DNA of 64,000 nt, taken from contig JBBFLF010000004.1 of NCBI GenBank assembly GCA_037481655.1, positions 86,006 to 150,005 of the forward strand, written 5' to 3'. Positions 36,787-46,484 of the stretch are shown here, in pieces. Position 1 is the stretch's first letter. Each line of letters starts with the position of its first letter. Source of the DNA: Desulfobaccales bacterium (lineage in GTDB: Bacteria; Desulfobacterota; Desulfobaccia; Desulfobaccales; 0-14-0-80-60-11). The position numbers and the translations under genes were made by a program. The notes below the pieces were generated by a model that ran no database searches, was not told where the DNA came from, and worked only from the letters and a program-made list of their open reading frames with translations.

Positions 36787-39006
36787 TTAGGGACCCAGCC
36801 GGGCCAACAGGTCGGGGGAGGGCCCTGAGAGATCCTTCCCCAACACCACCTTCACCTCCAAACCATCGGCAAGCTGGGACTCCTGCAGACGGGCCCGGGG
36901 GAAGAAACGGGCGGCCAGTGCCTGGGCCACCCGGGAAGCCTCCGGCCGGTATAGGATCGTGGTCTGCACCATCCCGAAATCGATGTGATTGCCGATGTCG
37001 GTGACGGTGAAGCCCTGCCGGGAGAGGAGGGCCCGATAGGCACGGGCGATATTCTTCGTGCCGTTGCCGTTTTTAAGGGAGATGCGGGTGGAGATGAGGT
37101 CCGCCGAGGTGAGGGACACCGGCGTCGGCAGGGCCGGCGGTGAAGCTCCTTCAACCTTGGGTGTAGCAGCCACCACAGGGCTTGGGGTGGCGGCCGGCGG
37201 CTTCGTCCCTGATGGCTCCGGGGCGGCGGCCGGCGCACTGCTGGCCAGCTCCACGGCCATGGCCCGCAGTTTCGCCAAGCGCTGGTCCACCTTGGCTTCC
37301 CGGGCCAACTGATTGCGGCCCAGAATCACCAGCACCGCCGCGCTCCGCGGCAGACTGGCAGCCTCTTTCAGCTCCGCCTGGGGGTAGCAGGTCCGGGCAA
37401 GAAGCTGGGCCACCCGCCGGGCCCCGGGCAAATAACTGATGCTGGTCCGCGCCTGCCCGAAGTCCCGGTAGTTTCCCACCTCCGCCACCGTAAAACCTTC
37501 CATCTCCAGCCACTCCTGGTGCTTCCGGGCGATCCCCTGACGGCCGTTGCCGTTCAGCAGCACCAGGCGATACTCCAGGAGTTCCTGGCTGGAAGGGGGC
37601 GCCTCCCGCTGAGGAGAGGCGGCTTGAACCGCGGTCTTCGGGGATGCGGGCTGAGCCTTCGCCGGGAGGGTTTTGGGCTGGGGCCCCTTTGACGCCACCG
37701 TAACTGGCGGGCGCGCCGCCGCCGGGGCTGGTGAGGTTTTCTGGACCGCTGCTGTGGCTTTGGCAGGGGTCGCAGGCAGCGTAGTTTGGGCCGCTTTGGC
37801 TTTGGCCTGGGTCACCTGGGGCGACGCCGGTTGAGGAGCAGGGCGAGCTGAGATCACCCGCGGCGCCGGGGCGGTTGTTCTTGTTGTGGACTCCGGCTTG
37901 GCTGCCACCTGCGGAGCGGGCTTCGGCAGCGGGGAAGTCGCCGCCGGGGCGGACGGAGCCGCGGCCTGGGCCGGGCTCCCGGAAGCCTCCGGAGTCGCTG
38001 TAGCCGGGACCTTGGTTGTCGCCGTCGCTGGAGCCGGGGGAACCGGCTGAGCAGCAGCCCTGGTAACCGCAGAGGTCCCGCCGCCCGGAGGTGGTGACGC
38101 GGCAGGCGCTGCCGCCTGCGGGGTTCTCGCCGGGGTGGGCTGAGCGGCCTGGGCCTCTTTTACCGGCGGGGACGCAGGCGGTGGGCTGACCTCGGGCGGG
38201 CGAGGCGCGGCGACCGGAGGCTGAACCTGAGGCTTCGGAGCCGCCACCGGAGCCGGCGGGACGGCCGGCGCTGAGGAGGAAGCAGCCGCCGGAGCCGGCG
38301 CAGAAGGTGCGGCTACCGGGGCCGGCGGCGATTCAGGCCGGCGGGCGGTCTGCACCGGGGCCTTCTCCCCCACCCCGGCCACGGCCTGGGCCAGAAGCTC
38401 CCGGGCCACCTGCTCCCCTTCCCTCTCCTGCCACAGGGTCAGGGCTTCAGCCTGGCGCCCTTGCCGCACCAGCAACAGGCCCAGATTGTTCCGGGCCTGA
38501 CGGTTTGCCGGGTCCAGCTTCACCGCCTCCCTCAGGCAGGATTCGGCCTTATGCCACTGCCCGGACTGGTAATAGGAAAAACCCAGATTGTTCCTGAGGG
38601 CCGCATGCCGGGGATTTTTGGCCAGAGCCGCTTCATAGAGGGCCTGGGCCCGGGGATAATCCCCCAGATCCTCATAGCATTGGGCCAGGGCATCCACTAT
38701 CTTCAGATTGCCCGGGTCCCGCTGCAAGGCCTCTTCCAGTTCCTTGACCGCCAGGTGGCTGCGGCCCAGGCTCCTTAAGATGCTGGCATTGTTGAGCAGG
38801 CGGGAGGTTTCGGAGGACGGCGGCCGCACCGTCTGGGCGAATTGCCGCACCATTTTGGGGCCGGAGGACCTGCGACTCAGCGGCGAGCTGCTGCAGGCCA
38901 CCACCAAGGCGGCCAAGGCCAGACATCCCAGGCTGAGGCACAGGACCGCCCGGCTTGGCCTTCCCCCTCGTGCCTGAGGCCTGGGAGCATGATCCTTGCG
39001 ATTCAT
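36787..39006 (-). CDS. TPR lipoprotein with Pro/Ala linker and two LytR_C domains
   Basis: This 739-aa protein has a basic N-terminus, then a lipoprotein-type signal (CLALAALVVACSSS). At least three TPR repeats follow at about 70-190 (NNLGFSYYQSGQWHKAESCL, ARNNLGLLLVRQG). A long Ala/Pro/Lys-rich low-complexity linker spans about 220-490. Two copies of the LytR C-terminal domain end it (YRLVLLNGNGRQGIARKHQ and ISTRISLKNGNGTKNIARAY). The start at 39006 has GGGAGGGAG upstream. Location next to a secretin suggests a cell-envelope or pilus assembly role, with the linker spanning the periplasm. Confidence 0.82.
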   Translation of the reverse strand: MNRKDHAPRPQARGGRPSRAVLCLSLGCLALAALVVACSSSPLSRRSSGPKMVRQFAQTVRPPSSETSRLLNNASILRSLGRSHLAVKELEEALQRDPGNLKIVDALAQCYEDLGDYPRAQALYEAALAKNPRHAALRNNLGFSYYQSGQWHKAESCLREAVKLDPANRQARNNLGLLLVRQGRQAEALTLWQEREGEQVARELLAQAVAGVGEKAPVQTARRPESPPAPVAAPSAPAPAAASSSAPAVPPAPVAAPKPQVQPPVAAPRPPEVSPPPASPPVKEAQAAQPTPARTPQAAAPAASPPPGGGTSAVTRAAAQPVPPAPATATTKVPATATPEASGSPAQAAAPSAPAATSPLPKPAPQVAAKPESTTRTTAPAPRVISARPAPQPASPQVTQAKAKAAQTTLPATPAKATAAVQKTSPAPAAARPPVTVASKGPQPKTLPAKAQPASPKTAVQAASPQREAPPSSQELLEYRLVLLNGNGRQGIARKHQEWLEMEGFTVAEVGNYRDFGQARTSISYLPGARRVAQLLARTCYPQAELKEAASLPRSAAVLVILGRNQLAREAKVDQRLAKLRAMAVELASSAPAAAPEPSGTKPPAATPSPVVAATPKVEGASPPALPTPVSLTSADLISTRISLKNGNGTKNIARAYRALLSRQGFTVTDIGNHIDFGMVQTTILYRPEASRVAQALAARFFPRARLQESQLADGLEVKVVLGKDLSGPSPDLLARLGP

Positions 39007-39134
39007 CTCTCCCTCCCTTTGGGGACCCTTTGCCCCCTCCACCAGGTCGGCGGGTGAGGGGCGGCCATCCACGGAGGCGGAGGCCTGAGGCCTGAATCTC
39101 CGCCTCCGTCATCCCCGCCAGCACCGGTTTGTTA

Positions 39135-39419
39135 CTATCTCGCGGTGCCGGTGGTGAGCTGCATCACGGGTCGGCCTTCCTCCGCCTTGAAGCTCTTTTC
39201 GTATTTGCCCAGCAAATTGGCGCTGGAAGCCGGGTCCAGGCCTGCGGCAGGCGTATTCACCTGACCGGCCCGGGGGTTGACAAACTGGCCCACCATGTTG
39301 TTGGTCACCGCGCGGCCGTAATCCTGCTCCAGGTATTCGGTGTTCACCGAGCAGGCGGACAAGAGCCCCAAGGCCACCAGGGCCACCAGACCTGCGAGTG
39401 TCAAGCGCCTGAGAGTCAT
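39135..39419 (-). CDS. Small lipoprotein of Tad/Flp-type locus
   Basis: This 94-aa protein has a signal peptide with lipobox LLSAC (Cys23). The mature part (VNTEYLEQDYGRAVTNNMVG, NPRAG) resembles the short CpaD-like or pilus lipoproteins beside Tad secretins. It starts 9 bp after the secretin gene ends, so the two are cotranscribed. Confidence 0.7.
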   Translation of the reverse strand: MTLRRLTLAGLVALVALGLLSACSVNTEYLEQDYGRAVTNNMVGQFVNPRAGQVNTPAAGLDPASSANLLGKYEKSFKAEEGRPVMQLTTGTAR

Positions 39420-39428
39420 GTTCTCCCC

Positions 39429-40880
39429 CTATTCCACCTGCTGCCGCCCAAAGCCCGGCGGTGTGGTCTGGCCGCCTGCGGCCGGTGCTTTCGCCTTGGA
39501 CTCCCCTTGCTGCCACCCCAGGAGATAGAACTCCAGGTCGCTGGGTTCCACAAATTTTTCCGTGGGCAGCTTGGCCTGGGTGGTGATGGGCTTCACCAGA
39601 TGGGGCGTCACCAGGAAGACCAGCTCCGTCTCATTTTTCTGATATTCCTGGGAGCGGAAGAGCAGGCCCAGGATGGGGATCTCCCCCAGCACGGGGAAGC
39701 GGCTGGCCGCGGTGCGATGGGAATCGGAGATCAGCCCGGCGATGGCAAAGGTCTGGCCGTCCTGCACTTCCACATGGGAGGACAGCCGCCTGACCCGAAT
39801 GCCCGGCACGGCAAAACCACCGGCGGTCAGGGCCACCCCGGCGGAGAAGTCCAGCTCGCTCACTTCCGGGGCCACCTTCAGGGCGATGCGGTTCTCCTCC
39901 AGCACCGTGGGCGTGAACACCAGCCCCACGCCGAACTTCTTCCATTCGATGGTGATGGTCTGGAACTGCTGGGGCACCGGCACCGGAAATTCGCCGCCCG
40001 CCAGGAAGCTGGCTTCCTGGCCGCTGGTGGTCACCAGGTTGGGCTCCGCCAGCAGCCGGCCCAGACGCTGTTCCTTTAAGGCATCAAAGAAGACGGTCCA
40101 GAGATAGCTCCCCGTCTTCCAGCCGGCAATGGCGTTGATGGTCTGCCCGATGGTCTGGGTGAAGTTGGTGCCCCCGAAGGTCCGGGTGAGATCGGTGACC
40201 GTGGTGAGGTTGCCGATGGTGCTGATGCCGAAGGCATTGCCGCTTCTGTCGATGATGTTGAAGTTGATCCCCAGGCGGCGGCCGATGTTGCGGTTGATCT
40301 CCGCCACCCGCACCTCCACCAGCACCTGCTGCACGCCCCCCACGTGCAGGAGGTTGACCACCCGCTCCTTCTTGTTGCCCACAAAGGGCAGGGCCAGGCT
40401 CACCGCGGTCTGCTGGGCCAAGGGGCCGGAGACCTCGCCGGAGAGCACGATGGACTCATCCGCGGCCTGCACCGCGATCTTTTCCTTGGGCAGGACTTGG
40501 GCCAGCTTCTCCTTGAGGAGGCTGACATCCGCCTCCACCGTCACCCGGGCGCTGGTGAAGCGGCTGCCGCCCCAGAGGCTCAGGTTGGTGACCCCGGGAG
40601 ACAGGCCGTTGATATAGATTTCCCGTGGGCTGGTGAGGATGATGTCCGCCACCTCCGGGTCCGCCACGCTCACCCGGGTGATGGCAAAGGGCGTCCGCAG
40701 GACCTTGGACTGCCCCACCTTCAGTTTCAGGGTCTGCGTCAGCTCCTGATCCTTGATGCGCAGTTGCGCCCCCTCGGCGGGACCTCCTCCGAGACCCGCC
40801 ACCAGCGCGGCCGTCAGCAGGACCAGCAGGAGGCTCCCCGCCACTCCTGCCCCTCGCATGCGTCTCAACCTTACCATCAT
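39429..40880 (-). CDS. cpaC: Secretin, CpaC/RcpA type
   Basis: This 483-aa protein has a signal peptide and an N-terminal domain typical of Tad secretins (LKVGQSKVLRTPFAITRVSV, DPEVADIILTSPREIYINGL). A BON-like domain and the secretin channel domain follow (VLVEVRVAEINRNIGRRLG, RLLAEPNLVTTSGQEASFL, PVLGEIPILGLLFRS, ELVFLVTPHLV). It forms an outer-membrane pore for Flp pilus export. The start is the first of two adjacent ATG codons after GAGGGGGG. No ATPase, prepilin or platform genes are visible, so the locus is incomplete here. Confidence 0.88.
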   Translation of the reverse strand: MMVRLRRMRGAGVAGSLLLVLLTAALVAGLGGGPAEGAQLRIKDQELTQTLKLKVGQSKVLRTPFAITRVSVADPEVADIILTSPREIYINGLSPGVTNLSLWGGSRFTSARVTVEADVSLLKEKLAQVLPKEKIAVQAADESIVLSGEVSGPLAQQTAVSLALPFVGNKKERVVNLLHVGGVQQVLVEVRVAEINRNIGRRLGINFNIIDRSGNAFGISTIGNLTTVTDLTRTFGGTNFTQTIGQTINAIAGWKTGSYLWTVFFDALKEQRLGRLLAEPNLVTTSGQEASFLAGGEFPVPVPQQFQTITIEWKKFGVGLVFTPTVLEENRIALKVAPEVSELDFSAGVALTAGGFAVPGIRVRRLSSHVEVQDGQTFAIAGLISDSHRTAASRFPVLGEIPILGLLFRSQEYQKNETELVFLVTPHLVKPITTQAKLPTEKFVEPSDLEFYLLGWQQGESKAKAPAAGGQTTPPGFGRQQVE

Positions 40881-41335
40881 TCCCCCCTCAATCCCGGTTT
40901 GCGCCGCCACGGCCAAACCTCTGTCACCAGACTCTCCCTTCCCCTCTGTAAGACCGGTGGGAGTCCCCCTTGCTGTCTCAACGGGTGGACATCCCAATTT
41001 CTTTAATCTCTCTCCTAACTTTTTCCCCCACCTGTGGAAATTTTTTCCACAAAAATCCAGCCCTTGCCCAAACTGTCAGCTCTGCCTTTATCCCATCAGC
41101 GGGGCGGTCCTGCCAACCGGCTTGGCTCCACCCCCAACCTTCGGTAATCGCTGCAGAATCCCGAGCGCAGACTTTTGGTACAGATTCCCACCTGCGAATG
41201 TTAAAAGGATTCTGAAAATATGTAAATAAATTTTTTTTCAGGCCGCAAAAATCGACCGGTTGCCCATAACAGAGGCACTCCGGGCCCAGGACAAAACAGG
41301 TCTTTGTAAGGCCCTTCCTCCTGCCGGCCGAAGAA
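40881..41335. other. Intergenic region, no gene recognised
   Basis: This is 455 bp upstream of the secretin gene and downstream of mscL. It contains the inverted repeat TGTGGAA-ATTTT-TTCCACA at 41033-41051 and an AT-rich block near 41.20-41.24 kb that may hold the secretin promoter. No clear -35/-10 pair was found. Confidence 0.45.
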
Positions 41336-41782
41336 TCAGCCCGGCAGCTCTGACGTGCAATGCGGGCAGCGTACCGCCTTCACAGGAATGTTGCTGATAC
41401 AGAAAGGGCACTCCTTGGTGGTGGGGTCCGGCGGCGGCGCCTGCTTCTTCAGGCGGTTCATACCCTTGACCACCAGAAACACCGAAAAGGCCACGATGAG
41501 AAAGCTGATCACGGTGTTGATGAAAAGACCGACATTCAACGTCACCGCGCCTGCCTGTTTGGCTGCCGCCACGGAGACATAGGGCCCGGCCACCTTCCCC
41601 TCCCTGAGCACCACAAAGAGGTTGGAAAAGTCCACGTTCCCCAACAGCAGGCCGATGGGGGGCATGAGGATGTCATCCACCAGTGACTTGACAATGGTCC
41701 CGAAGGCGGCGCCGATGATGATGCCCACGGCCATGTCCACCACGTTGCCTTTGAGGGCGAATTCCTTGAACTCCTTCAGCAT
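41336..41782 (-). CDS. mscL: Large-conductance mechanosensitive channel with C-terminal zinc ribbon
   Basis: This 148-aa protein has the MscL signature ([27 protein letters not shown]) and a second helix ([20 protein letters not shown]). It protects against hypo-osmotic shock by opening under membrane tension. After the usual C-terminal helix it carries an extra CPFC-x11-CPHC zinc-ribbon motif, about residues 124-141, which most MscL proteins lack. Confidence 0.95.
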   Translation of the reverse strand: MLKEFKEFALKGNVVDMAVGIIIGAAFGTIVKSLVDDILMPPIGLLLGNVDFSNLFVVLREGKVAGPYVSVAAAKQAGAVTLNVGLFINTVISFLIVAFSVFLVVKGMNRLKKQAPPPDPTTKECPFCISNIPVKAVRCPHCTSELPG

Positions 41783-42102
41783 GGTATCCTCCCGTATCGA
41801 GGTATCAGGGGCAAAGGGCCGGAAAATTTCTTCCCTCCACGGGTTTCAGCCGGGGAGGCAGGCTCCCGGAAGCCGGCAGGGCAGTTCCTCCCCCGCAAAT
41901 TTGTTAAGACTCGCCGTCTGAATCGCTTTTCCTGGTCCAGAGTAGCAGAATCACCGGGGAAAGGGGAAAAAAGTTGCCGGCTCCCCCACAGTTTTCATTC
42001 CTGCAGCCTGAGAAGGAAGGAAGGGGCCAAAGCAAGGGGGCGGAGTATTCCTCCGCCCCCTCTTCACCCCGCCATTTCCCGTTATTCGGGGGTCTGGGGA
42101 GA
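41783..42102. other. Intergenic region with hairpin terminator
   Basis: This is 320 bp upstream of mscL. It holds the terminator hairpin for the aldo/keto reductase at 42036-42060; otherwise only AT/GC-mixed sequence without a recognisable gene. Confidence 0.5.
42036..42060 (-). terminator. Hairpin terminator of aldo/keto reductase gene
   Basis: GGGGGCGGAG and CTCCGCCCCC form a perfect 10-bp stem with a 5-nt loop. On the minus strand it is followed by TTGCTTT, a weak U-rich tail. Confidence 0.6.
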
Positions 42103-42930
42103 TTACGGCTTGTAATACATCAGGCCCCGGGCGAAAGACCGCACCGCCTCCTCCAGGCGGCGTTGCTCCTCCGGGGGCATGGGGGTGAAGTTCCGGGCCG
42201 CGGCGAGAAGTTCCTCCACCTGGGAGATGTCGTCGGCGCCGATGACCACCACATCCACCGGCTGGCTGAGGGCATAGCGGACAAAGTCCCGGATGGGGGC
42301 CACTCCCAACTGCTCCACCAGGCCCCGGGCCAGGACCTTCATGCCGATGACCCCCAGCCCCCGCGCCCGGGCCTCCCCGGCCAAAGGAAGGAAGCTGCGG
42401 TCGGCGGGTTCCGCCGGGTTGACGGGCAATAGCACCGTGTCGAAGGGAAACAGATCCAGGGCCCGGCGCAAGATTCCCGGGTCATGGTGTCCCGTCACCC
42501 CGAGGAAACGGGCGTAGCCCCGCTCCTTGGCCCAGCGGAAGGCCTCCAGGGCCCCGCCGGGCGCGGTCAGGGCGGCCAGGTCCTGGGCGGTGCGCACATC
42601 GTGCACCTGCCAGAGGTCCAGATAATCCGTATCCAGGTGGCGCAGGGTGACGGCCAGGTGGTTTTCCGCTTCCTTGCGGCTGCGGCCGTGGGATTTGCTG
42701 GTGAGGAAGACCTCCCGCCGCCGCCCTTTGAGCCCCCGGCCCAGATAGGCTTCGCTGCCGGAGTAGGCCCGGGCCGACTCAAAATAGCGGATGCCGCCGG
42801 CAAAGGCGGCCTCTATCACCGCCTGGGCCTCCGCCTCATAACCGAAGGTGCGCAGCACCCCTTCGCCCCCCAGCCCCAGGCGGGTGACGCTCACCCCGGT
42901 GGAGCCCAACATGCACGTCGGCAGGGTCAT
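42103..42930 (-). CDS. Aldo/keto reductase family oxidoreductase
   Basis: This 275-aa TIM-barrel protein has the catalytic Tyr in ARAYSGSEAYLG, Lys in VFLTSKS and His in DLWQVHD. The usual Asp of the tetrad (DxAxxY) is Glu here (FESARAY). NADPH is the usual cofactor; the substrate is unknown. The start is set by AAGGAGA. It is divergent from uvrC. Confidence 0.85.
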   Translation of the reverse strand: MTLPTCMLGSTGVSVTRLGLGGEGVLRTFGYEAEAQAVIEAAFAGGIRYFESARAYSGSEAYLGRGLKGRRREVFLTSKSHGRSRKEAENHLAVTLRHLDTDYLDLWQVHDVRTAQDLAALTAPGGALEAFRWAKERGYARFLGVTGHHDPGILRRALDLFPFDTVLLPVNPAEPADRSFLPLAGEARARGLGVIGMKVLARGLVEQLGVAPIRDFVRYALSQPVDVVVIGADDISQVEELLAAARNFTPMPPEEQRRLEEAVRSFARGLMYYKP

Positions 42931-43096
42931 GGCCGTCTCCTTTTCCTCTCCGGCAGATTTGAGGGGCGGCAATCCTCGGATCACGGGTCGCAGGCCCCGA
43001 AGAAGCCTTCCTGTGTCATAATAGTAAGAAGGAAACTGCGGATGTAAAGGCGGGCCGCCGCCGGCCGGCGGTGCCACCCGGCCCCTTAAGCCCCTG

Positions 43097-45046
43097 ATGG
43101 AAAAACCGTCCCCCTACCCTGTCCTGACAGCGCTCCTGCCCCAGGTCCCCCGCAAGCCCGGCGTCTACCTGTTCAAGGACGCGGGTGGCCGGGTGCTGTA
43201 TGTGGGGAAGGCCGCCAACCTGCGTCACCGCCTGGGTTCCTATCTCAAGGCCCCGGAGCAGCACGACCCCAAGACCGCCCTGATGCTCAAAAAAATCCGG
43301 GAGGTGCAGTATCTCCTCACCGCCACCGAGCGTGAGGCCCTCATTCTGGAGCGCAACCTCATCAAGGAGCACCGGCCCCGCTACAACATTGAGCTCAGGG
43401 ATGACAAGAACTTTCTCTGCCTCCGGCTGGACCTGAAGGAGGACTTTCCCGCCCTGCGCTTTGTCCGCCGCTTTGCTCCGGATGGGGCCCTTTATTTCGG
43501 GCCTTATGCCCATGCCGCCCAGGCCCGGGAGACGGTCCGGCTGATGAAGCAGGTCTTCGGGATCAGGACCTGCAAGGGAAGCCGCCTGGTGCCCCGGTCC
43601 CGGCCCTGCCTCAATGCCCAGGTGGGACGCTGCCTCGGCCCCTGCGCCGGGTTGGTGAGCCGGGAGGACTACCGCCGGGCGGTGCTTCAGGCGGTGCAGT
43701 TCCTCAAGGGCCGGGGACGGAGCCTCCTGGCCGGCCTGAAGCGGGAGATGGCCGCGGCCGCCCAAGCCCTGGAGTTTGAAAAGGCGGCGCGCCTCAGGGA
43801 CCGCATCGAAGCGGTGCGCCAGACCCTGGAGCGCCAGGGCATGGCCCGCCCCCACTTTAAGGATCAGGACGTTTTGGGAGTGGCCCGGGAGGGCAGCCGG
43901 GGCCTCATTTTGGTGCTCCTGGTGCGCCAGGGCCTGGTGGTGGGGAGCCAGGAGTATTACTTCCCCGACCTGCTGCCGGACCTGGATTTGCTGGGGGATT
44001 TCCTCAAGCAGTATTACCGGGAGGGCAGGCCGCTCCCCGACGAGATCCTGCTTCCCCAGGACATTCCCGACCGCCGGCTCCTGGCCCAGGTGCTGAGCGA
44101 GCAACGGGGGCGGCCGGTCAGGCTGCTGGCGGTGCCGGGGTTCACCACGCCGGGGCCCTCCCCTGCCCTTTCTCCGGCCCCTGCCCCTGTCGGCCCGGCC
44201 TCTGTTACCGCGGCTGACGACTACCGGCGCCTCGTGGCCCTGGCCCAGGAAAACGCCCAGGCTGCGCTGGAGCGCCGTCTCCGGGTTCCCCTCCCCCCCG
44301 ACGCCCTGGCGGACCTCCAACAGCGCCTGGGACTGCCGGCTCCGCCCCGAAAACTGGCCTGCCTGGACATCTCCACCTTACAGGGCGCCCAGCCGGTGGG
44401 GGCCCTGGTCACCTTCACCGACGGCGCCCCGGACAAGAAAGGCTACCGGCGTTTCCGCATCCGGGAGGTGGCGGGTCAGGACGATTATGCCATGCTGGCG
44501 GAGGTGGTGAGGCGCCACTTTGGCAAGGAGGAAGCGGACCTGCCGGATCTGCTGGTGGTGGACGGCGGCAAGGGTCAGTTGCAGGCGGTCATGGCCGCCT
44601 TAGCGGAGGTGGACCGCCGAGACCTCCCGGTGGTGGCCCTGGCCAAGGAGGGCACCGCCGCCGACGGCCGGCCGGTCAGGGACCGTCTCTTCCTGCCGGG
44701 CCGCAAGAACCCCAAATTCCTGCCGGCGGACTCCCCCGGGTGGCTCCTGCTGTTGCGCCTGCGGGACGAGGCCCACCGCTTTGCCGTCACCCACCATCGC
44801 CGCCGGGCCCGCCGGGAGCTGCTGGACTCCCACTTAACCCAGATACCTGGAATCGGCCCGGCGCGCCGTCGGGTCCTGCTCTCCCGCTTTGCCAGCTTGG
44901 CGGAGCTTCAGGCCGCGGGAGTGGCAGAACTGGCGGCACTGCCCGGCTTCACCCGGCCGGTGGCGGAGCGCCTGCACGCCTGGCTCCAGGGGAAGCGGAC
45001 CTTGGGTGAGGAAATTGGCGAGAGGGGGGACTTGCTTACCCCCTGA
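43097..45046 (+). CDS. uvrC: Excinuclease ABC subunit C
   Basis: This 649-aa protein makes both incisions in nucleotide excision repair. The N-terminal GIY-YIG domain (PGVYLFKDAGGRVLYVGKA) is followed by a Cys-rich segment (CLNAQVGRCLGPC), the UVR motif (LEFEKAARLRDRIEAVRQ), the RNase H-like endonuclease domain (LLVVDGGKGQL) and C-terminal HhH motifs (IPGIGPARRRVLLSRF). The last residues (GERGDLLTP) run into a GC-rich repeat copy, so the C-terminus may have been rewritten by it. Confidence 0.96.
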   Translation: MEKPSPYPVLTALLPQVPRKPGVYLFKDAGGRVLYVGKAANLRHRLGSYLKAPEQHDPKTALMLKKIREVQYLLTATEREALILERNLIKEHRPRYNIELRDDKNFLCLRLDLKEDFPALRFVRRFAPDGALYFGPYAHAAQARETVRLMKQVFGIRTCKGSRLVPRSRPCLNAQVGRCLGPCAGLVSREDYRRAVLQAVQFLKGRGRSLLAGLKREMAAAAQALEFEKAARLRDRIEAVRQTLERQGMARPHFKDQDVLGVAREGSRGLILVLLVRQGLVVGSQEYYFPDLLPDLDLLGDFLKQYYREGRPLPDEILLPQDIPDRRLLAQVLSEQRGRPVRLLAVPGFTTPGPSPALSPAPAPVGPASVTAADDYRRLVALAQENAQAALERRLRVPLPPDALADLQQRLGLPAPPRKLACLDISTLQGAQPVGALVTFTDGAPDKKGYRRFRIREVAGQDDYAMLAEVVRRHFGKEEADLPDLLVVDGGKGQLQAVMAALAEVDRRDLPVVALAKEGTAADGRPVRDRLFLPGRKNPKFLPADSPGWLLLLRLRDEAHRFAVTHHRRRARRELLDSHLTQIPGIGPARRRVLLSRFASLAELQAAGVAELAALPGFTRPVAERLHAWLQGKRTLGEEIGERGDLLTP

Positions 45047-45112
45047 TAAGGGGGTGGGGGGTGGGAGATGGGGCCGGGAGTTCTGACCCCTGGCCCCCTC
45101 TCCCACGAAACT
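45030..45112 (-). repeat. GC-rich multi-hairpin intergenic repeat, partial copy
   Basis: This partial, reverse-oriented copy contains CCCCTGATAAGGGGGTGGGG and the CTGGCCCCCTCTCCCAC arm of hairpin A. It lies between the convergent uvrC and uppS and overlaps the uvrC 3' end. Confidence 0.6.
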
Positions 45113-45127
45113 CGAACCAGGCCGGCC

Positions 45128-45919
45128 TCAGCGGGGCGGGGCGCCCAAGACCTGGGCCAGGGCACCGGATTCCACCTGCTCCTGGGTGAGGCCGAAACGC
45201 CGGTCCCGATGCTGGTAATCCCACAGGGCCTGATGAAATTCCGCTTCCCGGAAGTCCGGCCAATAGGTGTCGGTGAAGTAAAGCTCGGTGTAGGCGGACT
45301 GCCAGAGGAGGAAGTTGCTGAGGCGGTATTCGCCGCTGGTGCGGATGAGGAGATCCGGGTCCGGCAGCCCGGCGGTGTAAAGGGCGCCGGAAAAGTGGCT
45401 GGCGTCGATCTCCTCGGGGGAGAGGCGCCCCGCCTGCACTTCCCGGGCCAAGGCCTGGACCGCCTGGAGGATTTCGCTGCGGCCGCCGTAGCTCAAGGCC
45501 AGGGTGAGGACCATGCCGTTGCCGCTTTGGGTGGCTTCCCGGGTGCGCCGGAGCTCCTCCTGGACGTCGGCGGGGAGACGGGCCAGGTTGCCGATGGCAT
45601 TGAAGACGATGCCGTTTTCCTGCATCTCCCGGAGTTCCTGGCGGAGGTAGCGCTTCAGGAGGGCCATGAGGGCGCGGATCTCCCGGGTGGGGCGCTGCCA
45701 GTTCTCCTCCGAGAAGGCATAGAGGGTGAGATAGCCGATGCCCAGGCGCCGGGCCTCCCGGATGATGGCCCGGGCCGATTCGGCGCCGGCAGCGTGGCCC
45801 CGCACCCGGGGATAGCCCCGCTCTTTGGCCCAGCGGCCGTTGCCGTCCATGATGATGGCCACGTGCCGGGGCAGGCGGGCAGGGTCCAGGCTCAGGGAGG
45901 AGGGCGGGAGGGGTTTCAT
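45128..45919 (-). CDS. uppS: Isoprenyl (undecaprenyl diphosphate) synthase
   Basis: This 263-aa cis-prenyltransferase has the active-site motif HVAIIMDGNGRWA, HAAGAES, YAFSEENWQRP, and the C-terminal DPDLLIRTSGEYRLSNFLLWQ. It makes the lipid carrier for cell-wall synthesis. It is the last gene of the rpsB operon, 7 bp after frr, the standard bacterial order. Confidence 0.96.
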   Translation of the reverse strand: MKPLPPSSLSLDPARLPRHVAIIMDGNGRWAKERGYPRVRGHAAGAESARAIIREARRLGIGYLTLYAFSEENWQRPTREIRALMALLKRYLRQELREMQENGIVFNAIGNLARLPADVQEELRRTREATQSGNGMVLTLALSYGGRSEILQAVQALAREVQAGRLSPEEIDASHFSGALYTAGLPDPDLLIRTSGEYRLSNFLLWQSAYTELYFTDTYWPDFREAEFHQALWDYQHRDRRFGLTQEQVESGALAQVLGAPPR

Positions 45920-45926
45920 GGTGGCG

Positions 45927-46484
45927 TCAGAAGGACATGATCTCCTTTTCCTTGTCAGCCGCCAGGCCGTCCACCTTCTTGATGAACTCGTCGGTGATCT
46001 TCTGCACCTCGTCGGTGGCCCGGTGGGCGTCGTCCTCGGAGACCTGCTTGTCGTTTTTCAGCTTCTTGATCTGCTCGTTGGCGTCCCGGCGGATGTTCCT
46101 TAAGGCCACCTTGGCCTCCTCGGCCATCTTCTTCACCATCTTGACCAGCTCTTTTCTGCGCTCGGTGGTGAGGGCCGGGATGGGCAGGCGGATGACCTTG
46201 CCGTCATTGGCCGGGGTGAGGCCCAGGTCGGATTTGAGGATGGCCTTCTCGATCTCGCCGATGAGGCTGGTGTCCCAGGGCTGCACGGTGAGCAGCCGGG
46301 GTTCCGGCGCCGCCAGCGAGGCTACCTGGGCCAGGGGCATGAGGGAGCCATAGGCCTCCACCTTGATGCCCTCCAGCAGGGCCACCGAGGCCCGGCCGGT
46401 GCGCACCCGGGCCAGATCGTGCCCCAGCACCTCCAGGACCTTGGTCATGCGGCGCCGGGTCTCTTCCATCACCTTCTCTTTCAT
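45927..46484 (-). CDS. frr: Ribosome recycling factor
   Basis: This 185-aa protein has typical RRF sequence ([54 protein letters not shown]). It splits post-termination ribosomes with EF-G. It overlaps pyrH by 4 bp. Confidence 0.97.
   Translation of the reverse strand: MKEKVMEETRRRMTKVLEVLGHDLARVRTGRASVALLEGIKVEAYGSLMPLAQVASLAAPEPRLLTVQPWDTSLIGEIEKAILKSDLGLTPANDGKVIRLPIPALTTERRKELVKMVKKMAEEAKVALRNIRRDANEQIKKLKNDKQVSEDDAHRATDEVQKITDEFIKKVDGLAADKEKEIMSF

Noticed and set aside
41033..41051. TGTGGAA/TTCCACA pair as DnaA boxes or an origin
   Set aside because: Only one pair, no cluster, no dnaA/dnaN or AT-rich unwinding region; treated as a plain inverted repeat.
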